From Hydrotalea sp. (GTDB lineage Bacteria > Bacteroidota > Bacteroidia > Chitinophagales > Chitinophagaceae): a DNA stretch of 64,000 nt. Made by a program: the position numbers and the translations under genes. Below the pieces are notes generated by a model. It did not search any database and had not been told where the DNA came from. It saw only the letters and a program-made list of their open reading frames with translations. The DNA is taken from NCBI GenBank assembly GCA_027364735.1, contig DAHXOT010000049.1, positions 1 to 64,000 on the forward strand, given 5' to 3'. Of the stretch, positions 43,879 to 52,642 are shown piece by piece (position 1 is the stretch's first letter; each line of letters begins with the position of its first letter).

Positions 43879-45984
43879 TTAATTCAATTGAATGTTTATA
43901 ATTTGTCCTTTTGCAATAGGAAGCCCACTCATAATAGACTGATCTGTAACCTTTCCTTTTCCTTTAATATTTACTTTTAATCCCATGTTTTCACATAAGT
44001 ATAAAGCATCTTTTAAATTCATTCCCAATAGCGATGGCATTGAAGCATCTACAAAATTTTTATTAGTAAATGATAATATACCCCCTGTATTTTGTAAAGA
44101 AATAAACTGAGCAGAAGTGGCAGAATCATTATAGTGCCATTGAAGATGTTTAGCAATTTGTAACACATCTTCTTTTGCTGCAGTATATTTAAAAAACGAA
44201 GTATCTTTTGTAGCGTTTACTACATTATTGTACGTATTTTTTCGAACAGATGTTGCATATAATCTATCGGCAATTTCTTTAAATACCGGCCCTGCAACAC
44301 TTGCTCCATAATGGTTTAGTGCATGTGGTTTATTTTTAATTACCACCAAAATGGTATATTGAGGATTATCTGCCGGGAAATAACCTGCAAAAGATGATTG
44401 AAAAATTTCATCGGTATAACCTTTATTACCATTTGCTACTAAAGCAGTGCCTGTTTTTCCTGCTACTTTATATACCGAATTTTTAAAAATTTCTTTTGCT
44501 GTACCTTCTGTACATACACCTTCTAAACATTCTTTTAATTGTTGCAAAGTAGCATCGCTACAAATTTTATCATTAATTACTACAGGCTCAAAAGCTCTAT
44601 TCAATTCTCCTTCTTGCTGAATTGCATTTACCAAATAAGGACGCATCATTTTACCATTATTTGCAACTGCATTGTACAATGTTATCATTTGCAAAGGGGT
44701 AACTGCAATATTATAACCAAAGGCCATCCATGGTAAAGAAATAGCACTCCAATAACGGCTACCCGGTTTATATATAATTGCATTTCTTTCTCCAACAAGA
44801 TCTATACCTGTTAGTGTATCAAAACGCATTTGATGTAAGTGATGAATAAATTGATTGGGTTTATTGCCATAAGCATTGAGCGTTATTTTAGCCATTCCTA
44901 CATTTGAGCTAAGCTCGAAAGCCTGCTTAACTGTAACATTATATTTGCCATGTTTTTCGCTATCATAAACAGTACTTCCATTTACATGCCATACACCGCC
45001 TTCTAAATTAACAGGAGTTGTTAATGCTACTTTTTTATCATCTAACAAACTCATTAATGTTGCTAATTTAAAAGTAGAACCGGGTTCGGTAGGATTGATA
45101 GCATAATTAAAATCTTCAAAATAATTATTGGTAGCTGTTTTTCCCAAATTAGCAATGGCTTTTATTTTTCCTGTAGCTGTTTCCATAACAATTGCACAAC
45201 CATGTTCTGCTTCATTACCAATCATCATTTTCATCAATGCATTTTCAGTTACTTCCTGAATAAATACATCAATGGTTGTAATAATATCTTTTCCATTTTC
45301 AGGTTCTGTTTGTGCATCATCTACCGGAACGCTTACGCCGCCTGCAATATATCTAACCAATCTGCTACCAATTTTTCCTTTTAATACACTATCATAAGTC
45401 ATTTCCAATCCCACTTTAAAAGAGTCTCTTGCCAACCCAATAGTTCTAAATGCCAATAGTTTATATGGATTCAAACGAATACTTTTATTTTCTGCTATAA
45501 AACCACTTTTATTTTTTCCTAACCGTACCAATGGAAATGTTTTTAGTTGTTGATATTCACGATATGAAATATTTTTCTTCAACAAAAAATATCTATTTTC
45601 TTCTTTAAACTCTTGTTGCAAATTTTTTTTATACTCGCCTGCAGAATTATCTTTAAAAAGATCTGCTAATTGTACGCTTAATGAATCAAGATTATCTTTA
45701 AATCTTTTTCCATTTTTTTCTCTCAATCCATCGGCACCAAAATCTATATAAATATCAAACTGAGGAATACTTGTACTCAACATTTGTCCATCCTCACTAT
45801 AAATTGTACCACGCTCTGCAGCAACTTCTTCAATTTTTTGGTGTAAACTATCACTCATACTTCTCCAATACTTTCCTTGTATTTGTTGTATATAAAATGC
45901 TTTACCAACAATTAAAATAGCAACAACAACAACTAATATGTAGCTTAAATAAACTCTCCATAATATGTCTTGTTTTACATCCAT
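43879..45984 (-). CDS. ftsI: Division transpeptidase FtsI (PBP3) with a C-terminal PASTA domain
   Basis: A 701-residue class B penicillin-binding protein that cross-links septal peptidoglycan with FtsW. Residues 10-32 are the single membrane anchor. The pedestal domain (AERGTIYSEDGQMLSTS) spans 50-220. The transpeptidase domain has the catalytic Ser303 in STFK, SSN at 359-361 and KTG at 510-512. The last 55 residues form a PASTA domain (MPSLLGMNLKDALYLCENMG). PASTA is typical of Gram-positive PBPs but is found in this protein in many Bacteroidota. It follows the FtsL-like gene by nine bases. Confidence 0.95.
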   Translation of the reverse strand: MDVKQDILWRVYLSYILVVVVAILIVGKAFYIQQIQGKYWRSMSDSLHQKIEEVAAERGTIYSEDGQMLSTSIPQFDIYIDFGADGLREKNGKRFKDNLDSLSVQLADLFKDNSAGEYKKNLQQEFKEENRYFLLKKNISYREYQQLKTFPLVRLGKNKSGFIAENKSIRLNPYKLLAFRTIGLARDSFKVGLEMTYDSVLKGKIGSRLVRYIAGGVSVPVDDAQTEPENGKDIITTIDVFIQEVTENALMKMMIGNEAEHGCAIVMETATGKIKAIANLGKTATNNYFEDFNYAINPTEPGSTFKLATLMSLLDDKKVALTTPVNLEGGVWHVNGSTVYDSEKHGKYNVTVKQAFELSSNVGMAKITLNAYGNKPNQFIHHLHQMRFDTLTGIDLVGERNAIIYKPGSRYWSAISLPWMAFGYNIAVTPLQMITLYNAVANNGKMMRPYLVNAIQQEGELNRAFEPVVINDKICSDATLQQLKECLEGVCTEGTAKEIFKNSVYKVAGKTGTALVANGNKGYTDEIFQSSFAGYFPADNPQYTILVVIKNKPHALNHYGASVAGPVFKEIADRLYATSVRKNTYNNVVNATKDTSFFKYTAAKEDVLQIAKHLQWHYNDSATSAQFISLQNTGGILSFTNKNFVDASMPSLLGMNLKDALYLCENMGLKVNIKGKGKVTDQSIMSGLPIAKGQIINIQLN

Positions 45985-45993
45985 TATGTTGAT

Positions 45994-46320
45994 CTATTTT
46001 ACAGGTTGCAATTGCCTCGGATTTTCATTGCTTAACTTAAGCCCTATTGGCGCTACTGCTTTTAAAATTTGCACTTCTTCACTTTTATACATTACTTCAC
46101 TTTTCAATGTTTTATATTCATATTGCAGCTCTTTCAACTCATTCTGTGTTTTATTTATGTTTCTAATAGTTTTGTCGGTTGTATGTCCATTGGCTATATA
46201 CAAAACAGCTAAAATGCTTAGGAAGAAAAAGAAATTCATATTACCTGTTATCCATTGATATTGAAATAAAGTTTTCAATGGTTTTTTTAATGTATTAGTA
46301 TTTTTAATTTCTTCTGCCAT
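45994..46320 (-). CDS. FtsL-like divisome protein
   Basis: A 108-residue bitopic protein in the ftsL position between rsmH and ftsI. The cytoplasmic part is about 30 residues, the membrane helix is about 33-50 (FFFFLSILAVLYIANG), and the periplasmic part is a coiled coil (INKTQNELKELQYEYKTLKSE). Sequence similarity to E. coli FtsL is minimal, as usual for this family, so the assignment rests on topology and location. An in-frame ATG four codons upstream (46332) is an alternative start. Confidence 0.78.
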   Translation of the reverse strand: MAEEIKNTNTLKKPLKTLFQYQWITGNMNFFFFLSILAVLYIANGHTTDKTIRNINKTQNELKELQYEYKTLKSEVMYKSEEVQILKAVAPIGLKLSNENPRQLQPVK

Positions 46321-46360
46321 AATTTTTATCATTTATTTATTCATGCTAAAAAGTTTATGC

Positions 46361-47308
46361 TTATAATTTTTTAGCTACCCTAAGTTTTGCACTTCTACTT
46401 CTATTATTTTTTTTCAATTCTTCAGTACTTGCTGTTATTGGTTTTTTATTTACCAGCTCAAATACTTTTTCTTCTTTTGTAGTTGAAAAAGGATTTTCTT
46501 CTATTTCTTCAAAACTTCCTTTCTTAAAAAAATTCTTTACCAACCTATCTTCTATTGAATGAAAAGTAATTATTGCTGCAATACCTCCCGGCTTTAATAC
46601 CAATGGCAACTGTTGTAACATTTCTTTTAAAGCTCCCATTTCATCGTTCACTTCAATTCGTAAAGCCTGAAATACCTGAGCGAAATATTTATTAGGATTG
46701 CCTTTTACAACGGCACTTATTAATGCTTTAAACTGCTCAATGGTATTACATGGTGCATTATTGCGTGCTGTAACAATTTGTTTAGCCAAGGTTTTAGCAT
46801 TGGTTACTTCGCCATATTGCTGAAATAAAAGATGCAATTGTTGTTCCGAATAAGTGGCAATTATTTCTTTGGCACTTGCTGCCGAACGCCTATCCATTCT
46901 CATATCTAATGGGCCTTGAAAACGGGTTGAAAATCCACGCTCCGATTCGTTAAATTGATGACTGCTAACGCCCAAATCGGCCAATACGCCATCTACTTCT
47001 ATTATTTTATGCAATCGAAGAAACCTTTGTAGATGACGAAAATTGTGTGGCACAAAAACAATACGATCGTCATTAGGAACATTTTTTTCTGCATCTGCAT
47101 CCTGATCGAAGGCAATTAATTTACCTTTTGAACTTAATTTTTTTAAAATTCCATTACTGTGGCCACCCCCACCAAAAGTGCAGTCTACATAAATACCATT
47201 TGGATTAATTTGTAAAGCATCAATCGTTTCATCAAATAATACAGGAACATGATATTCTATATGATTAGTTAAAGATGAATGCTGATTTATAGTGTTGGTC
47301 ATTTTCAT
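46361..47308 (-). CDS. rsmH: 16S rRNA (cytosine-1402-N4)-methyltransferase RsmH (MraW)
   Basis: A 315-residue SAM-dependent methyltransferase that modifies C1402 of 16S rRNA in the ribosomal P site. It has EYHVPVLFDETIDAL near the N-terminus, the SAM motif DCTFGGGGHSNGIL near 43, DGVLADLGVSSHQ, RGFSTRFQGPLDMRMD and the late FHSIEDRLVKNFF segment. It is the second gene of the dcw cluster, 16 bases after mraZ. Confidence 0.97.
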   Translation of the reverse strand: MKMTNTINQHSSLTNHIEYHVPVLFDETIDALQINPNGIYVDCTFGGGGHSNGILKKLSSKGKLIAFDQDADAEKNVPNDDRIVFVPHNFRHLQRFLRLHKIIEVDGVLADLGVSSHQFNESERGFSTRFQGPLDMRMDRRSAASAKEIIATYSEQQLHLLFQQYGEVTNAKTLAKQIVTARNNAPCNTIEQFKALISAVVKGNPNKYFAQVFQALRIEVNDEMGALKEMLQQLPLVLKPGGIAAIITFHSIEDRLVKNFFKKGSFEEIEENPFSTTKEEKVFELVNKKPITASTEELKKNNRSRSAKLRVAKKL

Positions 47309-47324
47309 TCAACTTTTTAGTTTA

Positions 47325-47780
47325 TCATCCAATATTTTTTCCTGCCATTACTTCTTTTGCCAAATCGCTAAAAGCTTCCGGCGAAGAATCCTCAAAGAGC
47401 TGTTTATACTTACTAGAATCCCATATTTCAAATCGGTCAAGTGCAGCAGCCAAAACAATATCTTTACCCAAGGCTGCAAATTCTTTTAAAGATGCGGGCA
47501 ATAATAATCTGCCGGCTGTATCTAATTCAACTTCTGTTGCCCCACCTAAAAATTGACGGCGGAATTGGCGTACTTTCGGGTCGAAATCGTTTAGTTGACT
47601 TATTTTAGAAATGATTAATTCCCAACTTTTAAGTGGATATAATGTGAGACATTTTTCGAAGCCACGGCTTATAATGAAATGCGTTTCTCCTTCAGGCAAT
47701 TGCTTTTTAAGCCCGCCGGGAAGTAGGAAACGACCTTTCGTGTCTACCGTTGCTTCATATTCTCCGTGAAATCCGCTCAT
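47325..47780 (-). CDS. mraZ: Transcriptional regulator MraZ
   Basis: A 151-residue DNA-binding protein made of two SpoVT/AbrB-like MraZ repeats. The first is GEYEATVDTKGRFLLP, the second GATEVELDTAGRLLLP; each has the DxxGR pattern. It forms a ring and represses its own dcw operon by binding repeated TGGGN boxes. The in-frame GTG at 47819 would add 13 residues, but ATG 47780 (MSGFHGEYE) matches the family start and leaves the candidate MraZ boxes at 47814-47838 in the 5' leader. It is the first gene of the cluster. Confidence 0.96.
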   Translation of the reverse strand: MSGFHGEYEATVDTKGRFLLPGGLKKQLPEGETHFIISRGFEKCLTLYPLKSWELIISKISQLNDFDPKVRQFRRQFLGGATEVELDTAGRLLLPASLKEFAALGKDIVLAAALDRFEIWDSSKYKQLFEDSSPEAFSDLAKEVMAGKNIG

Positions 47781-47813
47781 TTGTGAATAAATGTTTTTAG
47801 AATTACCATTTAT

Positions 47814-47838
47814 TGACACAAAATAACACTTTTTCCCA
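47814..47838 (-). promoter_or_regulatory. mraZ: Candidate MraZ-binding repeats upstream of mraZ
   Basis: On the minus strand three pentamers start exactly ten bases apart: TGGGA (47834-47838), TGTTA (47824-47828) and TGTCA (47814-47818). Known MraZ operators are TGGGN repeats with five-base spacers, that is a ten-base period. Only the first pentamer is a full match; the others keep TG and the spacing. Confidence 0.45.
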
Positions 47839-47841
47839 CTT

Positions 47842-47870
47842 TAAATACAAATTTTAACCATTTGTATTTA
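47842..47870. repeat. Perfect 11-bp inverted repeat in the mraZ/queA divergent region
   Basis: TAAATACAAAT, seven bases and ATTTGTATTTA form a perfect inverted repeat just upstream of the candidate MraZ repeats. The flanking genes diverge, so it cannot serve as a terminator for either. It most likely is a protein-binding operator or overlaps the mraZ promoter. Confidence 0.65.
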
Positions 47871-47958
47871 TTAACAGTTTATTAAATTGTTAGAAAGCAA
47901 TACAGTAAAGACTTTCAACGATTTTTATCGCCAAATTAAAAAACAAGCTGTTAATATC

Positions 47959-47967
47959 TGTGGATAA
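47959..47967 (-). promoter_or_regulatory. Perfect DnaA box (TTATCCACA) between mraZ and queA
   Basis: The nonamer TGTGGATAA on the plus strand is the complement of TTATCCACA, the strict DnaA box. It lies within an imperfect larger palindrome, CTGTTA at 47948-47953 and TAACAG at 47965-47970. It is the only perfect box I noticed in the window, so an origin of replication is not indicated. Confidence 0.5.
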
Positions 47968-48027
47968 CAGTGCAAAACCCTTTACAGAAGTACATTACAG
48001 TATATTGTATTTTAAAAATTGAAGAAA

Positions 48028-49260
48028 ATGATGCACCCCAAGCACTTAAAAATAGATGCATTTACTTATCCTTTACCGGAAGAAAAAATAGCAAAATACC
48101 CATTGCCAATAAGAGATGCAAGTAAAATGCTTATTTACTCAAATGGCAATATCACTGAAACCATTTATCGGCAATTACCAGAACATCTCCCTGTAAATTC
48201 TTTGCTGATTTTTAATAACACCAAAGTAATTGAAGCAAGATTATTGTTTAAAAAATCATCGGGAAGCAGTATAGAAATATTTTGCTTAGAACCCGCAAAT
48301 GAATATGAAGATATTACCACAGCCATGCAACAACAGCAAACTGTACAATGGAAATGTTTAGTGGGTGGGGCAAAAAAATGGAAAGATGAAATTTTGGTAA
48401 AAGAAATACATTGGCAAGAAGAAAGAATAAATTTGTTTGCCAAAATAATTGAAAAAACCACCAATTACTTTTTAGTTGAATTAAGTTGGAACACAGAATT
48501 GAGTTTTGCTGAAATTTTACATGTAGCGGGGCTTATACCTTTACCTCCTTACTTACATAGAGACGCTGAAATAGATGATGCAATAACCTATCAAACTGTA
48601 TATGCAATAAATAGTGGCTCTGTTGCTGCGCCTACTGCAGGCTTGCATTTTACACAAGAGCTACTAAATAATTTAAGTGCTAAAGCAATCAAACAATTAT
48701 TTGTAACACTACATGTAGGGGCTGGAACTTTTAAACCCGTTAAAGCCATAGAGATGAAAGATCATGAAATGCATGCAGAATTTATACATGTTTCTTACAC
48801 GCTTGTTAAAGCATTAATAGAAGCTATTGATGAAAAAATTATTTGTGTTGGCACAACTTCATTACGTACTATTGAAAGTTTATATTGGATGGGTGTTAAA
48901 CTAAACAAGAAACTAACAGTTACCAATAACATTAGTATTGAAGATATTGCCGTGCATCAATGGGATCCTTATGAAATAAAAAACAATATGTCGGCCAAAG
49001 AAGCCTTATTATGCTTATTAAATTGGATGAAAGAGAATAAATTACACGATATAATTACTAAAACACAAATTATAATTGCACCCGGCTATCAATTAAAAAT
49101 AGTTAAAGGGTTAATTACTAATTTTCATCAACCAAAATCAACTTTATTATTATTAATTGCCGCAATAGTTGGAGATGACTGGAAAAAAGTTTACAACTAT
49201 GCCTTAGAAAATGATTATAGATTTCTGAGTTATGGCGATGGATGTTTGCTTTGGTATTAA
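48028..49260 (+). CDS. queA: S-adenosylmethionine:tRNA ribosyltransferase-isomerase QueA
   Basis: A 410-residue enzyme that transfers and rearranges ribose from SAM onto preQ1 in tRNA to make epoxyqueuosine. Segments of the family are KIAKYPLPIRDASKML, SLLIFNNTKVIEARL, HVAGLIPLPPYLHR, SVAAPTAGLHFTQELL, LHVGAGTFKPV and FHQPKSTLLLLIAA. The start is ATG 48028 or the adjacent 48031 (MHPKHL); an upstream TTG at 48019 is less likely. It overlaps the convergent kinase gene by four bases. It is divergent from mraZ and shares the unusual regulatory spacer. Confidence 0.96.
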   Translation: MMHPKHLKIDAFTYPLPEEKIAKYPLPIRDASKMLIYSNGNITETIYRQLPEHLPVNSLLIFNNTKVIEARLLFKKSSGSSIEIFCLEPANEYEDITTAMQQQQTVQWKCLVGGAKKWKDEILVKEIHWQEERINLFAKIIEKTTNYFLVELSWNTELSFAEILHVAGLIPLPPYLHRDAEIDDAITYQTVYAINSGSVAAPTAGLHFTQELLNNLSAKAIKQLFVTLHVGAGTFKPVKAIEMKDHEMHAEFIHVSYTLVKALIEAIDEKIICVGTTSLRTIESLYWMGVKLNKKLTVTNNISIEDIAVHQWDPYEIKNNMSAKEALLCLLNWMKENKLHDIITKTQIIIAPGYQLKIVKGLITNFHQPKSTLLLLIAAIVGDDWKKVYNYALENDYRFLSYGDGCLLWY

Positions 49261-50594
49261 TCTTTACTTAAAGGTATTTCTATGGTAAAAATACTTCCTT
49301 TACCCAAAGTACTATCAACCTTTACATTGCCTTTATGTGCATCAATTACAGTTTTAACATAACTCATTCCCAATCCAAATCCTTTAACATTGTGCACATT
49401 ACCGGTATGTGCTCTATAAAATTTTTCAAATATTCTTTTCAGCGATTCCTTACTCATCCCAATTCCATTATCTTCAATGTCAATAATCAGCAATTTATTA
49501 TTTGTACGAGTATAAATTTTAATGATTAAATTTTCTTTAGAATATTTTATTGCATTATCAATTAAATTAGAAATTAAGTTGCTGAAGTGAACTTCATCGG
49601 CATCAACCAAATCGTTGGTAGCAGTAAAACTATAATTTACAGTTGCATTTTTTTGTTTCAATTGCAAATCATAATTCTCCATTACTTTTTCTATAACATC
49701 GTGTGCATGTAAGGTTTCTATATTGAGCTGTAATTCTTGTTTTTCCATTAAAGCAGCTTGCAATATAGTTTCTACATGCTTATTCATTCGCTTGTTTTCT
49801 TCTTTAATTATGCCACTAAAATAATTCATCTTATTTCTATCATTCATTACTTTTTCGTTTCGTATAGCATCAACAGCTAAAGAAATAGTTGCTAAAGGTG
49901 TTTTAAATTCGTGCGTCATATTATTAATAAAATCGCTTTTTATTTCGCTTAATTTTTTTTGATTAAGCATTGTTTTTACAGTTATATAAAAAGCGGCAAC
50001 AATTACAATCATAAATAATGCAGCACCAATTACAATCCATAAAATAGAGCCCCATACTTGCTTATGAAAGTCGGGTATTACAATAATAAGCTGCTCAAAA
50101 CTTTCGGCAGGTGAAAATTCGGATAATGAATTGGAGGGCAGAATGGGCGAAAAGAATTGCTCATTTTTTACGCTATCTGTATACTCTTTTTCAAAATCTT
50201 TTGTTTGCATTTCATATTCACCATTTGCATCAATTATTGCAAAATCGAAATTGAGTTGCTCTAATTCTTGTTTATTAAGTTCCGTTCTTAATTTACGATA
50301 AATATCTTGTTGAGAGAAGCGATCTTGTACTTCTAAAGGTTTAGTAAGTTTAGATAAATCAATTCCGCCAATCGAAAAATTAAACCCTTGTCTTTTAGTT
50401 ATTTTTATTCGTGGCGTAGCATGTAAATATTTACCCAACTCTTCAGATACCGATAATCCTGCATTAATTACTTTGTTATGAATTTGCTCGTGCCTAACTT
50501 TCAATAAATTCTTTAGCCAAGATACCTGCAAAGCAATTAAGCCAAAAAGAGACAATGAAATTAGTATAATAATTAATGGTAGCGTTTTTTTCAT
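49257..50594 (-). CDS. Sensor histidine kinase, two membrane helices
   Basis: A 445-residue kinase. Helices at about 6-26 and 183-206 flank a periplasmic sensor of about 155 residues with no recognisable domain. HisKA carries His228 in NNMTHEFKTPLATI. The HATPase domain (330-440) has LIDNAIKYS, EDNGIGMSKE and GFGLGMSYVK. In many Bacteroidota this type of kinase is followed by an OmpR-type regulator, but here the gene is monocistronic and no partner is in the window. The 3' end overlaps queA by four bases. Confidence 0.93.
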   Translation of the reverse strand: MKKTLPLIIILISLSLFGLIALQVSWLKNLLKVRHEQIHNKVINAGLSVSEELGKYLHATPRIKITKRQGFNFSIGGIDLSKLTKPLEVQDRFSQQDIYRKLRTELNKQELEQLNFDFAIIDANGEYEMQTKDFEKEYTDSVKNEQFFSPILPSNSLSEFSPAESFEQLIIVIPDFHKQVWGSILWIVIGAALFMIVIVAAFYITVKTMLNQKKLSEIKSDFINNMTHEFKTPLATISLAVDAIRNEKVMNDRNKMNYFSGIIKEENKRMNKHVETILQAALMEKQELQLNIETLHAHDVIEKVMENYDLQLKQKNATVNYSFTATNDLVDADEVHFSNLISNLIDNAIKYSKENLIIKIYTRTNNKLLIIDIEDNGIGMSKESLKRIFEKFYRAHTGNVHNVKGFGLGMSYVKTVIDAHKGNVKVDSTLGKGSIFTIEIPLSKD

Positions 50595-50714
50595 TACAAC
50601 AAATATAAAAGCTATATTGAAAATTTAAGTTGATAATATTACAGCTTTATCAAGCATTTAACGCATTAGTATAAATAGTTTTTATAATTATAACTAAAAT
50701 CTTAATTTCAAAAT

Positions 50715-51266
50715 ATGATTACAATAGAAGCAGGTACCTTATTAGTTTCCGATCCATTTTTAAAAGATCCCAATTTTGCCAGATCAGTTATATTGGTTTG
50801 TGAACATGAGGCTGAAGGTAGTTTGGGTTTTGTGTTAAACAAATTACACAATCAAAAATTAGGCGATTTAATTACTAATCTGGAAGGTGTTAATTTTCCT
50901 GTATTTTATGGTGGTCCTGTTCAAATAGATACATTGCATTTTTTACATCATCGCCCCGATATTATTGAAGGTGGCATACCCATTACAGATGGTATTTTTT
51001 GGGGAGGAGATTTTGAGAAAGTGGTATTGCTTATTCAAGAAAATAGGTTACCTACATCAGATATTCGATTTTATATTGGTTATAGTGGATGGGCTGAAGG
51101 ACAATTAGTGAATGAATTAGCTGAAAAAACTTGGATTACACACCCGGCTACACGTAAATTAATTTTTGGAAACAAAGAAACGTTATTGTGGAATACGGTT
51201 TTAAAAGAGATGGGAGGAGAATTTGCACAACTTGCCAATTATCCTATCGATCCGCAACTTAATTAA
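50715..51266 (+). CDS. YqgE/AlgH family protein (UPF0301)
   Basis: A 183-residue protein of the YqgE/AlgH family. LLVSDPFLKDPNFARSVILV at the N-terminus and GSLGFVLNK are the characteristic segments, and FYGGPVQIDTLHFLH and YIGYSGWAEGQL follow. The fold is known from crystal structures, but the molecular role is unclear (AlgH was linked to alginate control in Pseudomonas). It overlaps the 3' end of the DUF4296 gene by eight bases. Confidence 0.93.
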   Translation: MITIEAGTLLVSDPFLKDPNFARSVILVCEHEAEGSLGFVLNKLHNQKLGDLITNLEGVNFPVFYGGPVQIDTLHFLHHRPDIIEGGIPITDGIFWGGDFEKVVLLIQENRLPTSDIRFYIGYSGWAEGQLVNELAEKTWITHPATRKLIFGNKETLLWNTVLKEMGGEFAQLANYPIDPQLN

Positions 51267-51645
51267 ACTTTTTCTTCACAGCCGGGTTGGCAAATTTGTG
51301 CAATGCACTATCGCCTAATTTTTTACCATAAGCATATACCGAATCCATCAATGCTTTAAATTTATCGGGGTGCTCTTCATAATAAGCAAAACTGTTATAG
51401 AATTGTGTTTTTGATATATGATGAATTTCTAAAACCTTCTGATACGCTTTTATATTATTGCTCTTTATTTTTCGAAACGTTGTATCCATTACACCTTGCA
51501 CATTATTCCATTCGTCTGCAATTAAAAAATCTAATATAATCACCTTCATAGAATCTGTTGGAAGAATATTAGCAGGCGATTTAACGCTATTACAGCTATA
51601 TGCAAAAACTAAAATTATTGTACCAAGTATTATTTTAAATTTCAT
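51259..51645 (-). CDS. DUF4296 lipoprotein
   Basis: A 128-residue putative lipoprotein with signal MKFKIILGTIILVFAYSC and acylated Cys18. The mature part is helical with a conserved-looking region (MKVIILDFLIADEW, HISKTQFYNSFAYYEEHP), which matches DUF4296 as I remember it, a family confined to Bacteroidota. The function is unknown. It overlaps the DUF4835 gene by four bases (ATGA) and is therefore coupled to it. Confidence 0.82.
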   Translation of the reverse strand: MKFKIILGTIILVFAYSCNSVKSPANILPTDSMKVIILDFLIADEWNNVQGVMDTTFRKIKSNNIKAYQKVLEIHHISKTQFYNSFAYYEEHPDKFKALMDSVYAYGKKLGDSALHKFANPAVKKKFN

Positions 51646-52559
51646 TTTAAATCTTCTTTATAATTAGCAGCATTAGCAATGTCTAATTTACTTAACACAT
51701 CCACAGCTTTTAATTTTTCATTGGTTGTTCCATTTTTAAATATTCCAACTAACTCAATGTACTTTGTTTGTAAAAAAAATTCCACAAACATGGTGTTCGG
51801 ATACTCTTTATTAAAGGCTTGCAATTGTGTTAAAGCTTGCAATATATTAGTACGTGCTTCTTTTTCTGCATCATACATTTTATCTAATCCGGCTCTATAA
51901 TAAGAGTATATCACATCGTGCAAAATATTATTACGAGCGTTTCGTAAATTATCCGAAAGCCAATACCTGTTTCTTAATCCATCAAATGCCCTCCAACCAT
52001 TAATACTACTACTTTCGGGTGCATTATTTACAATATTTTGCATTTTTTGAAAGTAAATATCACCACCTTTCGGTGAAAAAGAATCGTAATCTAATGCTAT
52101 AATTAAGTAAGCATAATAAGCAAGCACTGCGGTTAAATTGGCAGTTAATGCATCTGTTCCTTGCACTCTGTTTTCGTTAAATTCTATGGGTTGATATTCA
52201 ACATATCGAAAGCTAAAATCTTGGTCTTGAAAATTTATTAATGCTGCCTGATAGGTTGAATTATAAACAGGTCTTGCTGCTTGAATAATAATAGAGGCTT
52301 TATATACGGTAGGTTCAATAATAGATTCTAAATTAATTAAAATATTACATTGAATTTTTTCATTCTCGTTAAAAATGTCGCTTGTCCATTTACGACCATT
52401 TAAGAAATTAGTAAGCTGAGTTTGCAGTGTATTAAATATTTTTTTATCAACGGTAGTATTAATTCTGCTTGCATTAATAATAACCTTCGATTGTAACTCT
52501 TGTGCATTAAGTATTGCAACATTAAACACAATAAATAAAAAAAAATGAATTTTATACAT
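51642..52559 (-). CDS. DUF4835 exported protein
   Basis: A 305-residue exported protein of the Bacteroidota-specific DUF4835 family. ATG 52559 is chosen over a start eight codons upstream because it directly begins the signal peptide (MYKIHFFLFIVFNVAILNAQ). The body includes NGRKWTSDIFNENEKIQCNI and YYAYLIIALDYDSFSPKGG, typical of the family. The function is unknown. In many relatives coaBC precedes this gene in the bamD-omega unit; here a terminator separates it from the omega-like gene and coaBC is absent. Confidence 0.85.
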   Translation of the reverse strand: MYKIHFFLFIVFNVAILNAQELQSKVIINASRINTTVDKKIFNTLQTQLTNFLNGRKWTSDIFNENEKIQCNILINLESIIEPTVYKASIIIQAARPVYNSTYQAALINFQDQDFSFRYVEYQPIEFNENRVQGTDALTANLTAVLAYYAYLIIALDYDSFSPKGGDIYFQKMQNIVNNAPESSSINGWRAFDGLRNRYWLSDNLRNARNNILHDVIYSYYRAGLDKMYDAEKEARTNILQALTQLQAFNKEYPNTMFVEFFLQTKYIELVGIFKNGTTNEKLKAVDVLSKLDIANAANYKEDLK

Positions 52560-52586
52560 ACACACAAAGAAATGATACTGCAAGTA

Positions 52587-52617
52587 ACAAAAAAACGGCA
52601 GTAAGTTTACTGCCGTT
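52587..52617 (-). terminator. Intrinsic terminator after the omega-like gene
   Basis: A perfect 11-base stem (AACGGCAGTAA / TTACTGCCGTT) with a two-base loop is followed on the minus strand by a T-rich run. It lies 26 bases past the stop of the omega-like gene and just before the DUF4835 start. Confidence 0.85.
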
Positions 52618-52642
52618 GATAATAATTTATTTAACCGAGCAA

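Noticed and set aside
47781-47819. GTG start for mraZ adding 13 residues
   Set aside because: The family begins at MSGFHGEYE and the extra residues would cover the region of the candidate MraZ boxes.
47842-47870. Inverted repeat considered as a terminator
   Set aside because: Both flanking genes are transcribed away from it and no T-run follows either arm.
47948-48018. Possible replication origin near the DnaA box
   Set aside because: Only one perfect box is visible, no dnaA, dnaN or gyrase genes are near, and there is no box cluster.
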